A stretch of DNA of 6,190 nt from Candidatus Zymogenus sp. GTDB lineage: Bacteria > Desulfobacterota > Zymogenia > Zymogenales > Zymogenaceae. Made by a program: the position numbers and the translations under genes. Within the stretch, counting starts at the first letter, position 1. Each line of letters opens with the position of its first letter. This document shows, piece after piece, positions 1-4,685 of the stretch. The DNA lies in NCBI GenBank assembly GCA_030613285.1, contig JAUWME010000153.1, positions 1-6,190 of the forward strand, read 5' to 3'. The notes below the pieces were generated by a model. The model did no database searches. It saw nothing but the letters and a program-made list of their open reading frames with translations, and was not told the DNA's origin.

Positions 1-438
1 GAGCCCGACAAGGCGAAGATGCTTCTCTTCAGGTCTTATGGCAACATCCTTGATATTTACGACAACATTGGGCTTGAAAAGCAGATGCTGGAAATCACCA
101 ATGAGTTCATTGCTTTTATCAAAGAGTACAAAAGAGCACCCCTTCCTGATAATCAGATCCCAAAAAGTAATGTGGACAATTTTCTGGCCTACTGCTATGC
201 CCAGAAGGGAACAAATCTCGATGAGGCCCTACAGCTTATCAATGAGGCCTTAAAGAGTGATCCAAATAGTTATGCAATGATAGACACCAAGGGGTGGGTT
301 CTCTACAAGATGGGTGAGAAGAAAAAGGCCCTTAAATTGTTAAAGAAGGCTCTAAAACTGTGCAAGGAGAGCGAGACAAAATGCACTGTGATTGAACACC
401 ACTTCAAAATTGTCGAAAAAAGCGGAGTTGACAAATAG
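1..438 (+). CDS. TPR-repeat protein, C-terminal part (5' truncated by window)
   Basis: The frame is open from base 1 to a TAG stop at 436-438, so this is the last 145 residues of a longer protein; the ATG at 19 is most likely internal. Residues about 57-90 and 91-124 form two consecutive tetratricopeptide repeats. The pattern is A-Y-C-Y-A-Q-K-G, then D-E-A-L, then a helix ending in D-P-N-S, followed by D-T-K-G-W-V-L-Y-K-M-G and a K-A-L helix. The D-x-x-G-W-V-x-Y form is common in the last repeats of bacterial TPR proteins. A third repeat appears to begin near residue 130 (IEHHFKIVEKSG), but the protein stops after its first helix. TPR arrays are protein-interaction scaffolds; the partner cannot be read from this fragment. 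It lies convergent to the lipoprotein gene at 664 and is followed by a terminator hairpin. Confidence 0.88.
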   Translation, partial: EPDKAKMLLFRSYGNILDIYDNIGLEKQMLEITNEFIAFIKEYKRAPLPDNQIPKSNVDNFLAYCYAQKGTNLDEALQLINEALKSDPNSYAMIDTKGWVLYKMGEKKKALKLLKKALKLCKESETKCTVIEHHFKIVEKSGVDK

Positions 439-471
439 AAATGCTCTATGCAGAAATTACTTGAACAGAGA

Positions 472-501
472 AAAAGGGATCCCATAAACGGGAGCCCTTT
501 T
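472..501. terminator. Bidirectional intrinsic terminator hairpin
   Basis: The arms AAAAGGGATCCC (472-483) and GGGAGCCCTTTT (490-501) pair over 12 positions with a single A-G mismatch and a 6-base loop. On the + strand the arm runs into TCTTT, 34 bases after the TPR stop. On the - strand the same hairpin runs into TTTTTCTC. It can therefore end transcription of the TPR gene and also of the convergent lipoprotein operon, whose stop codon lies about 160 bases away. Confidence 0.75.
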
Positions 502-527
502 CTTTAACCCCATTAGACCATTCTCAG

Positions 528-658
528 TCTCTCACAATTTACAAAATCATTTCATCAACTAACCCTCAATCCCCAAACCACAAACATCCTCCAACCCTTC
601 ATCATCCCAGCAACCCCAACAACCCATCACCTCCCAACCCTCTAACAACAAAATCCCA
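528..658 (+). promoter_or_regulatory. G-depleted, C-rich spacer; rut-like on the + strand
   Basis: Only one G (position 610) occurs in these 131 bases, while C is frequent and scattered through an A/C/T background. An RNA read from the + strand would be an unstructured C-rich, G-poor stretch directly after the TPR gene's hairpin terminator. This is the composition known for Rho utilisation (rut) sites, and would act as a second barrier against + transcripts entering the opposing lipoprotein genes as antisense. The composition is seen directly; the Rho role is inference. No open frame of note lies here. Confidence 0.4.
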
Positions 659-664
659 GCAACC
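604..664. repeat. 12-base direct repeat flanking the quadruplex motif
   Basis: ATCCCAGCAACC occurs at 604-615 and again, identically, at 653-664. The second copy touches the stop codon of the downstream lipoprotein gene (CTA at 664-666 on the + strand). It may be a relic of a small duplication in this spacer. Confidence 0.5.
606..640 (-). other. Putative G-quadruplex motif in the 3' region of the lipoprotein transcript
   Basis: The + strand carries C-runs at 606-608, 614-617, 623-625, 633-635 and 638-640. On the - strand these are five G-runs of at least three, separated by loops of 2, 7, 5 and 5 bases, which satisfies the usual G3+N1-7 quadruplex rule. The motif lies 24 bases beyond the stop codon of the 664-1506 gene, so it would be present in that mRNA. 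It could stabilise the 3' end or pause polymerase. Formation is not shown by sequence alone. Confidence 0.45.
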
Positions 665-1506
665 TACCAAGTTGCGCTCCAGTTTCCACTTCCATAGTTT
701 GAGTATATGATAAGCTTAAAAGTTCCAACGCTGTTGCCTTTCTCGTCGACCACTCCATTGAGAATTACAACATTGTTTTCAGCAAGGTCGTAATCTCCCA
801 CTATGGTCTTGCCGTCTGGCCCTGTCACTTCGACCCAAAAGCCAGCGGAATCTTCTGGATATGTAAATGTCACTTCGACGATGTCAGTAACCTTAATGGG
901 AATCTCACACGATTCACCGGGGTTTTCCAGAATACCCGTTGCCGAATTTTCCATTATGGCGCATTTTGGGTCAAAGTCAGTTTCCAAAGTCCCTGACCCC
1001 GAACCCTCATTCTCTAACGTATATTTTGCAGACCAGCGACCCTCACCGCTTTTGGAGTAGATGGTCAGGTAGAAAGTGCCGCCGTTTAAAAGGACAATAT
1101 CGTAACCTTTCCTCAACTTGATGTCGTCCAAAAGCGTAGTGCCGTCTTTGGCCATAATCTTGACCCAGAAATCTGCTGGCTCTCCCGGAATGACAAATGT
1201 TACTCTCAATTGATCGATATCACCGGCGTTGACGGTGAAGGTGTATGAATCTTCGGGGCCTTTGAGAAAACCGTTCTCGGTTATCGTGCCATCCACATTC
1301 TCTGGAACCACAGGACTGATCGTTTTTGGGGATGACCCGACAGAATCTACAGATGAGGCTTTTCCATCATTTGCATTTGAGCTTGAGGATCCTCTCAATT
1401 TATCACAACCAACGAAGACAAATATCAATACCAGCAACATCAGGAGTGATAGTATTGTTATCCACGAAAATATTGTTTTAGACGTTTTTGGCATTTTTGG
1501 CATCAT
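664..1506 (-). CDS. Predicted lipoprotein with two tandem beta-type repeats (paralogue A)
   Basis: Function is not recognised. From the ATG at 1506 the protein has 280 residues. It starts with a basic N-terminus, a long hydrophobic segment and a lipobox ending F-V-G-C, so lipidation is predicted at Cys34. A Ser/Asn/Gly-rich linker follows, then two repeats of about 85 residues. Each repeat runs through G-x-L, an S-Y-T-F-like strand, a V-T-F...P-x-x-x-x-F-W-V strand, D-G, and T-F-x-L-x-I-Y-S-x-x-G-x-G-x-W-S. The second repeat ends the protein in GNWSATW. The layout vaguely recalls pre-peptidase C-terminal (PPC) beta-sandwich domains, which is only inference. The second repeat has two cysteines 17 residues apart. 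The start is uncertain: a GTG at 1536 would overlap the preceding gene by 14 bases, while the ATGs at 1506 and 1503 lack a clear ribosome binding site. The 16-base gap to the upstream paralogue suggests translational coupling. Confidence 0.8.
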   Translation of the reverse strand: MMPKMPKTSKTIFSWITILSLLMLLVLIFVFVGCDKLRGSSSSNANDGKASSVDSVGSSPKTISPVVPENVDGTITENGFLKGPEDSYTFTVNAGDIDQLRVTFVIPGEPADFWVKIMAKDGTTLLDDIKLRKGYDIVLLNGGTFYLTIYSKSGEGRWSAKYTLENEGSGSGTLETDFDPKCAIMENSATGILENPGESCEIPIKVTDIVEVTFTYPEDSAGFWVEVTGPDGKTIVGDYDLAENNVVILNGVVDEKGNSVGTFKLIIYSNYGSGNWSATW

Positions 1507-1522
1507 CAATGAAATCACAGCT

Positions 1523-2272
1523 TTACCATGCAGCACTCCAGTTTCCCGAACCGCTGTTTGCAGTTATAGTAAGGCTGAAGCTCCCTTCACCTGTAAGTTT
1601 GATAATCTCGCCGTTGTCAAGCTCGAAATTGCCCAGAACAGAGCCATTATCGGGATCAACGACTTTCACCCAGAACTTTCCATACCCCTCCGGATATGTA
1701 AAGGGGACCTCAATGTAGCCCGAGCTGCTATAAACGACAAATGTACACGACCCATTAACAGGGAGATATCCATAAGCGGAATTTCCCGAAGTATTACACG
1801 TTGGAGACGCTGGTGCAACAGGTGCTGTGTCTCCTATAGTGTAAGTTGTAGACCAGTTTCCTGCACCAGCCTTAGAATAGATGGTCAGGGAGAATACTCT
1901 ACCGCCCTTGAGCTGAATAATCTCGCCATTGTCCAGATCAAAATCTCCCAGGACTTTAACTCCGTCTTCACCAACAACTTTAACCCAGAAATCCACAGAT
2001 CCCTCAGGATACACGAAGGGAAGCTCTACGAAGTCATCTGTCCCGGCATCCAGAGAAAAGGTGTAAGATGCTCCGGGGCCGTTCAGATATCCATTCTGGT
2101 TAAAAGTACCACCTGGAATCCCCGGCGCTGGTGTTATCGGTGCCGGCGTCTCGGGAATTTCCGGTTTGCTTTCCGTAAACTTGCTGATAAGGTCCTTGGC
2201 GATGTCGCACCCTGTAAAGGTCAATCCAAAAGCCAGAACCACCGCCAAGATCAGTATTGATAATTTTTTCAT
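1523..2272 (-). CDS. Predicted lipoprotein with two tandem beta-type repeats (paralogue B)
   Basis: Function is not recognised; this is a clear paralogue of the next gene. The ATG at 2272 is chosen over the one at 2284 because GGAGG lies exactly 5 bases upstream of it; the upstream ATG would place that Shine-Dalgarno inside the coding sequence. The 249-residue product has a textbook signal peptide (MKKLSILILAVVLAFGL) and a lipobox F-T-G-C, with lipidation at Cys22 and Asp at +2. Residues 37-54 are a Pro/Thr/Ala linker. Repeat 1 is about residues 59-147 and repeat 2 about 167-249, each with Y-P-E-G-x-x-x-F-W-V-K-V-V, L-G-x-F-x-L-D-N-G-E-I-I and G-x-G-N-W-S. Repeat 2 carries Cys159 and Cys176, a probable disulfide also present in the paralogue. 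The protein ends on Trp. A surface or periplasmic binding role is plausible but not shown. Confidence 0.88.
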   Translation of the reverse strand: MKKLSILILAVVLAFGLTFTGCDIAKDLISKFTESKPEIPETPAPITPAPGIPGGTFNQNGYLNGPGASYTFSLDAGTDDFVELPFVYPEGSVDFWVKVVGEDGVKVLGDFDLDNGEIIQLKGGRVFSLTIYSKAGAGNWSTTYTIGDTAPVAPASPTCNTSGNSAYGYLPVNGSCTFVVYSSSGYIEVPFTYPEGYGKFWVKVVDPDNGSVLGNFELDNGEIIKLTGEGSFSLTITANSGSGNWSAAW

Positions 2273-2277
2273 TTTTT

Positions 2278-2282
2278 CCTCC
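2278..2282 (-). promoter_or_regulatory. Shine-Dalgarno of paralogue B, decides the start
   Basis: GGAGG on the - strand lies 5 bases before the ATG at 2272. It falls within codons 2-3 of the alternative ATG at 2284, which has no such site of its own, so the shorter start is preferred. Confidence 0.85.
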
Positions 2283-2315
2283 ATTTTTATTTTAACGTTT
2301 TATTAAACTCTATTA

Positions 2316-2331
2316 CCAAATTTCCAAATTT
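2316..2331. repeat. Tandem CCAAATTT repeat in the leader of the lipoprotein pair
   Basis: CCAAATTT occurs twice back to back (2316-2323 and 2324-2331). The AAATTT cores also form an inverted repeat with a 2-base spacer. It sits just downstream of the predicted transcription start near 2340, where an operator would block initiation. No known regulator is assigned, and AT-rich DNA gives such repeats by chance. Confidence 0.3.
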
Positions 2332-2346
2332 TTTGTTACATACGTT

Positions 2347-2375
2347 ATTTTAGCCATAAAACACCGAAAAGCCAA
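2347..2375 (-). promoter_or_regulatory. Sigma70-like promoter for the lipoprotein pair
   Basis: On the - strand, TTGGCT (2375-2370) and TAAAAT (2352-2347) are separated by exactly 17 bases, matching 4/6 and 5/6 of the housekeeping consensus. Transcription would start near 2340, giving a leader of about 68 bases before the ATG at 2272. No other promoter candidate of this quality was seen upstream of the pair. Confidence 0.5.
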
Positions 2376-2438
2376 GAGAACAATACAAATTTTTAATGCC
2401 TCTTTTCGATATTGTTATTATACTATTCAAGAAACGGT

Positions 2439-2467
2439 TTGTAAAGAATTTTTATCCTTTTTATTAT
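2439..2467 (+). promoter_or_regulatory. Possible sigma70-like promoter facing the DUF554 gene
   Basis: TTGTAA (2439-2444) and TATTAT (2462-2467) are 17 bases apart. Initiation near 2474 would place the ribosome binding site at 2477-2484 almost at the 5' end of the RNA. The region is AT-rich, so a chance match is possible; the following GGAGGGGG-ATG arrangement makes it worth listing. Confidence 0.3.
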
Positions 2468-2488
2468 ATGGAAAATGGAGGGGGAAAT

Positions 2489-2581
2489 ATGATTTATATC
2501 ACATCTTGGGAAAAAAATATTCCACCAAAAGCGAAAGGAGGACAGCAAAAAAAAGAGCCGGAAGCAAGTTCCCAACCTTGA
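2489..2581 (+). CDS. Possible small ORF, 30 codons, overlapping the DUF554 gene end in antisense
   Basis: The ATG at 2489 follows GGAGGGGG (2477-2484) with a 4-base spacer, a strong Shine-Dalgarno in an otherwise gene-free AT-rich spacer. The 30-residue product starts MIYITSWEKN and continues as a hydrophilic Lys/Gln/Glu/Pro-rich tail, with no membrane segment or recognised motif. From 2499 on it runs antisense to the last codons of the DUF554 gene, so part of its sequence is dictated by that gene. It could be a real small protein, an antisense RNA that dampens DUF554 expression, or chance. Evidence is limited to the ribosome binding site and promoter-like boxes. Confidence 0.25.
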   Translation: MIYITSWEKNIPPKAKGGQQKKEPEASSQP

Positions 2582-3296
2582 TCTTAAATTGTTTGGCGGG
2601 ACTACCCAACCTCGCTGATTTCAAATCGATTAATTCAGACCCTTTATTATCACCATTTCCATTACCATTATTGCCACTATTAGCAATATCACCAAAGAGA
2701 AGGTTCAACCCAATCCCCAAGATGAGAAGCCCGCCAGTGGCTGAAAGTTCAACAACTACAGCATCCGTCAGGAACTGATTTAAATATGTCCCCAACAGAG
2801 TAATTCCCCCTTGGTAGATGAATATTGGGATTATTGAAAAAACCACCCCGATTCCAAGGGTTGAGGCAAAAGCCACCGACGCCACACCATCAAGAAGCGA
2901 TTTTGCGTACAGGATTGAAGAATCACCCTTAATTCCTTCTTCAAGGGAACCCACAACAGCCATCGCCCCAACGCAATAAACGAGGCTTGCCGTAACAAAC
3001 CCCGTAACAAACGTCCCCGACCCGGACTTTGTCTTCTTTTTCAGCCACTCGCCAAAACGGTCAAGGGCAGCCTCAATGTCCATCGCCTCTCCAACCACAC
3101 CGCCAAGAACCATGCTCCCTGCCACGATGAGGACGTTTTTCGTCTCGATTGCCATTGACACCCCAATCAGTATAACCGAAAGGCCCAGCCCCTGCATTAG
3201 GATGTTTCTTATCTTTGGCGTTACGAATCTTGAAAAGAAAATCCCAACCAAAGACCCCAAGACAACTGCACCTACATTAACAATAGTTCCTCGCAT
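2499..3296 (-). CDS. DUF554 / YqgA-type integral membrane protein
   Basis: This 265-residue protein matches the DUF554 family (E. coli YqgA type), multi-pass inner membrane proteins of unknown transport or structural role. Family-like stretches seen are the N-terminal G-T-I-V-N-V-G-A-V-V-L-G-S-L-V-G helix, V-L-G-G-V-V-G-E (about 63-70), the central T-G-F-V-T-A-S-L-V-Y-C-V-G-A-M-A-V-V-G-S-L-E-E-G (98-121), K-S-L-L-D-G-V-A-S (132-140), the G-x-G-V-x-F-S-x-I helix and the C-terminal N-L-L-P-A-L. Between the helix ending L-N-L-L-F-G-D (about 203) and the last helix it has about 33 extra residues, including an Asn/Gly run at 206-219; the family is usually nearer 230 residues. The start at 3296 is supported by AAGGA (3305-3309) with 8-base spacing. 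It is transcribed towards the lipoprotein pair, 226 bases away, with no clear terminator seen between them. Confidence 0.88.
   Translation of the reverse strand: MRGTIVNVGAVVLGSLVGIFFSRFVTPKIRNILMQGLGLSVILIGVSMAIETKNVLIVAGSMVLGGVVGEAMDIEAALDRFGEWLKKKTKSGSGTFVTGFVTASLVYCVGAMAVVGSLEEGIKGDSSILYAKSLLDGVASVAFASTLGIGVVFSIIPIFIYQGGITLLGTYLNQFLTDAVVVELSATGGLLILGIGLNLLFGDIANSGNNGNGNGDNKGSELIDLKSARLGSPAKQFKIKVGNLLPALFFAVLLSLLVEYFFPKM
2586..2687 (-). repeat. Low-complexity insertion within the DUF554 gene
   Basis: On the coding strand the part at 2640-2681 is a degenerate AAT/GGT-type triplet run encoding N-S-G-N-N-G-N-G-N-G-D-N-K-G. The rest of the insertion is a Ser/Ala/Lys-rich stretch of about 18 residues. 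It falls in the loop before the last transmembrane helix. Simple-sequence expansion by slippage is the likely origin. Confidence 0.55.
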
Positions 3297-3304
3297 TAAT
3301 TTTT

Positions 3305-3309
3305 TCCTT
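3305..3309 (-). promoter_or_regulatory. Shine-Dalgarno of the DUF554 gene
   Basis: AAGGA on the - strand lies 8 bases before the ATG at 3296. No good -10/-35 pair was found upstream. A perfect TTGACA (3370-3365 on the - strand) has only a poor -10 partner at short spacing. Confidence 0.6.
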
Positions 3310-3438
3310 ATCTTCGATTACTATTCAGACAACATATTGAGATTGCTTTATCACCTTACTCACCCTGTCAATTGATAAAAAACCGCTGGAAGCGTGGCAA
3401 TCAGGTAGCTATTACAAACCGGTTGTTTCATTTTAAAA

Positions 3439-3458
3439 CAAGGGGCTTAAGCCCCTTG
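3439..3458 (-). terminator. Perfect 20-base palindrome, probable terminator for the radical SAM gene
   Basis: CAAGGGGCTTAAGCCCCTTG is a perfect inverted repeat of 10-base arms. On the - strand it is followed by TTTTAAAATG, so a GC-rich stem plus T-run ends transcripts coming from the radical SAM gene, whose stop lies about 190 bases upstream. On the + strand CCTAC follows, with no T-run. The flanking GTAGGCAAGGGG... form resembles dispersed intergenic hairpins known in many genomes, so it may be a mobile repeat as well as a terminator. Confidence 0.6.
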
Positions 3459-3499
3459 CCTACACACAACGCGATTAATTCGTCGTCTCACTCCACTTT

Positions 3500-3538
3500 G
3501 TCATTCTCCGCCTTGACGAAGTCAGGCGTGGCAATCTC
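3500..3538 (-). repeat. REP-like palindromic element, inverted copy
   Basis: The element begins GTCATT and ends GCAATCTC, the reverse complement of the ends of the copy at 3567-3619. Its core is the hairpin CGCCTTGAC-GAA-GTCAGGCG (3509-3528) with one bulged T. Sequences of the type GATTGC...GCAATGAC with a variable hairpin core are common intergenic repeats in several bacterial lineages. Confidence 0.6.
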
Positions 3539-3566
3539 CTTTTCCACAAATACAAAAAAGCATATT

Positions 3567-3619
3567 GAGATTGCTTCGTCGTTCGTCAGTCTAACGACTG
3601 ACTCTCTCTTCGCAATGAC
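3567..3619 (+). repeat. REP-like palindromic element, forward copy
   Basis: The ends are GAGATTGC (3567-3574) and GCAATGAC (3612-3619). The core holds a perfect 7-base stem GTCAGTC-TAAC-GACTGAC (3585-3602). It is paired head to head with the copy at 3500-3538 across a 28-base spacer, an arrangement like the BIME pairs of REP elements. Confidence 0.65.
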
Positions 3620-3650
3620 ATTAAAGGAACTATCTCTTTTTCCACAAAAA

Positions 3651-4568
3651 TTAAAATCCCCTGGAAAGTCCCGCCTCACCGGCAAGGCTGACCGCCGCAA
3701 GATATTCATCACCTGTAATGGTTCTGGCAATCTCTGTAAACTCGCAGGCCCTGTACTCAGGACGATACTGCTCCATGACATTCACATATGAATCTTTGGA
3801 GAGCTCTTCCGCAATGAATTTAAAAATTCTTTTCGACTCGTCCACCCCCCCCGGCATAACCAGATGTCTTATCAAAACACCCCGTGTCGCTACTCCCCTG
3901 ACATCAACCTTTAAGACTCCAACCTGACGGTGCATCTCTTTTAAAACAGCCTGTATCACATCGGGGTAATCCGGCGCATCAAGATATTTCTTTGCGGTTT
4001 TAGAATAGGTAAACTTGTAGTCAGGCATATATATGTCAAATACCCCGTCCAACAATCGAATTACCTCCATCGACTCATACCCCCCTGAGTTGAAAACAAG
4101 GGGTACTTCAAGGCCCATCTCAATGGCCCTGGGGATGGCCGCTACGATCTGGGGGACATAGTGGGTTGGCGTAACAAAATTGATGTTATGCGTTCCCTTC
4201 GCTTGGATGGCGATCATCTGCTGAGCAAGCTCTTCGATGGAGATAGCGTCGCCCCGTCCCTCGTGACTGATGTCGTAATTCTGGCAGAAGACACACTTCA
4301 GGCTACAGTGGGTAAGAAAGATGGTGCCAGAGCCATAGACCCCGACCAACGGCTGCTCCTCTCCAAAATGGGGAAAAACCGAAGATACCATCGGCAGCTC
4401 CCCGGCGCCGCAATATCCCTTCTCTCCGAGAGTTCTGTCCACCCCGCATCGTCTGGGACACAACTTACAGCTCTTGAGAAATTCCCAAAGCTTTTCGGCC
4501 CTCTTTTGCAGCTCCCCAGACTCATAGAGTGCGAGATATGAGGCTTTCACATTTTTACTATTTCCCAT
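3651..4568 (-). CDS. PflA-like radical SAM protein (COG1313 / PflX type)
   Basis: The 305-residue product carries the radical SAM cluster motif C-x3-C-x2-C at Cys88, Cys92 and Cys95, which binds the [4Fe-4S] cluster that splits S-adenosylmethionine. An N-terminal cysteine set at Cys34, Cys37, Cys41 and Cys53 (CKLCPRRCGVDR...GYCGAG) is typical of this pyruvate-formate-lyase-activating-enzyme-related family. Further family-like signs are the N-S-G-G-Y-E-S strand at 160-166, H-L-V-M-P-G-G at 235-241 and M-E-Q-Y-R-P-E-Y at 265-272. The family is called PflX in COG, but its substrate is unknown, and no glycyl-radical enzyme lies in this window, so activation of one is not supported here. The start at 4568 has no Shine-Dalgarno. 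No better start exists before the N-terminal cysteines, except possibly a GTG 6 codons later. It is divergent from the patatin gene. Confidence 0.9.
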   Translation of the reverse strand: MGNSKNVKASYLALYESGELQKRAEKLWEFLKSCKLCPRRCGVDRTLGEKGYCGAGELPMVSSVFPHFGEEQPLVGVYGSGTIFLTHCSLKCVFCQNYDISHEGRGDAISIEELAQQMIAIQAKGTHNINFVTPTHYVPQIVAAIPRAIEMGLEVPLVFNSGGYESMEVIRLLDGVFDIYMPDYKFTYSKTAKKYLDAPDYPDVIQAVLKEMHRQVGVLKVDVRGVATRGVLIRHLVMPGGVDESKRIFKFIAEELSKDSYVNVMEQYRPEYRACEFTEIARTITGDEYLAAVSLAGEAGLSRGF

Positions 4569-4592
4569 AAAAACAGATTAGTTGAAAGAAGC

Positions 4593-4611
4593 AAAAGACG
4601 CAAGTCTTTTT
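4593..4611. other. Small hairpin with GCAA tetraloop between divergent genes
   Basis: AAAAGAC (4593-4599) and GTCTTTT (4604-4610) pair perfectly around GCAA, a GNRA-type loop, followed on the + strand by one more T. It resembles a weak intrinsic terminator, but no + gene lies upstream for it to end. On the - strand it falls in the upstream region of the radical SAM gene, where it could be a leader structure. Confidence 0.35.
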
Positions 4612-4635
4612 ATGAAAAAGATGGAACATTATGGG

Positions 4636-4664
4636 TTAACTTTGATGTCTAAATGTGTTACACT
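4636..4664 (+). promoter_or_regulatory. Promoter candidate of the patatin-like gene with extended -10
   Basis: TTAACT (4636-4641) and TACACT (4659-4664) are 17 bases apart, and TGT directly precedes the -10 box, giving an extended -10. Initiation would fall near 4671, only about 15 bases before the start codon. The -10 also lies in a GTGTTACAC near-palindrome (4655-4663), a possible but unproven operator. Confidence 0.45.
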
Positions 4665-4675
4665 TTCTTAAAATT

Positions 4676-4680
4676 GGAGG
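4676..4680 (+). promoter_or_regulatory. Shine-Dalgarno of the patatin-like gene, decides the start
   Basis: GGAGG lies 5 bases before the ATG at 4686. The in-frame ATG at 4653 overlaps the promoter candidate and has no such site, so the 4686 start is preferred; it also gives a normal lipoprotein signal peptide. Confidence 0.85.
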
Positions 4681-4685
4681 TAGAG

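Larger units (their letters stand above)
3333..3576 (+). repeat. 16-base exact direct repeat, two copies 228 bases apart
   Basis: CATATTGAGATTGCTT occurs at 3333-3348 and at 3561-3576. Its GAGATTGC part is also the head of the REP-like element at 3567-3619. The copy at 3333 therefore probably marks another, more decayed element that ends in GGCAATC at 3396-3402. Confidence 0.65.
3297..3650. other. Gene-free 354-base spacer made largely of palindromic repeats
   Basis: No credible gene is present; frames crossing here have no ribosome binding site and no family resemblance. The spacer contains a 16-base direct repeat (3333-3348 and 3561-3576), a TTTATCA/TGATAAA inverted repeat (3347-3353 and 3373-3379), a small CGCT-GGA-AGCG hairpin followed by the GGCAATC end also seen at 3530-3536, a perfect 20-base palindrome (3439-3458), and two REP-like elements in opposite orientation (3500-3538 and 3567-3619). 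Confidence 0.6.

Noticed and set aside
1229..2260. 343-codon open frame on the + strand across both lipoprotein genes
   Set aside because: It is antisense to two clear signal-peptide-bearing genes, crosses their boundary, has no Shine-Dalgarno and gives a Cys/Arg/Ser/Ile-rich protein without domains. It is a shadow of coding bias on the other strand.
3347..3379. TTGACA at 3370-3365 (- strand) as the DUF554 promoter, with the TTTATCA/TGATAAA inverted repeat as its operator
   Set aside because: The -35 box is perfect, but the only nearby -10 candidate (TAAAGC) is poor and at 15-base spacing, so the promoter is not supported well enough to list.
3297..3650. CRISPR-like array
   Set aside because: Repeats are present but irregularly spaced, palindromic, of different types and in opposite orientations; there is no repeat-spacer periodicity.
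3488..3781. 97-codon - strand frame overlapping the end of the radical SAM gene
   Set aside because: It lies in a different frame of the same strand as the well-supported radical SAM gene and continues through REP-like elements; there is no independent support.
3372..3791. 139-codon + strand frame over the repeat-rich spacer
   Set aside because: It runs through palindromic repeats and into the radical SAM gene in antisense, with no ribosome binding site and no recognisable protein features.
3651..4568. Radical SAM gene as part of a peptide-modification (RiPP) cluster with the 30-codon ORF
   Set aside because: The protein matches the PflA-like COG1313 type rather than SPASM-type peptide-modifying enzymes, and the small ORF is more than 1 kb away, on the opposite strand and weakly supported.
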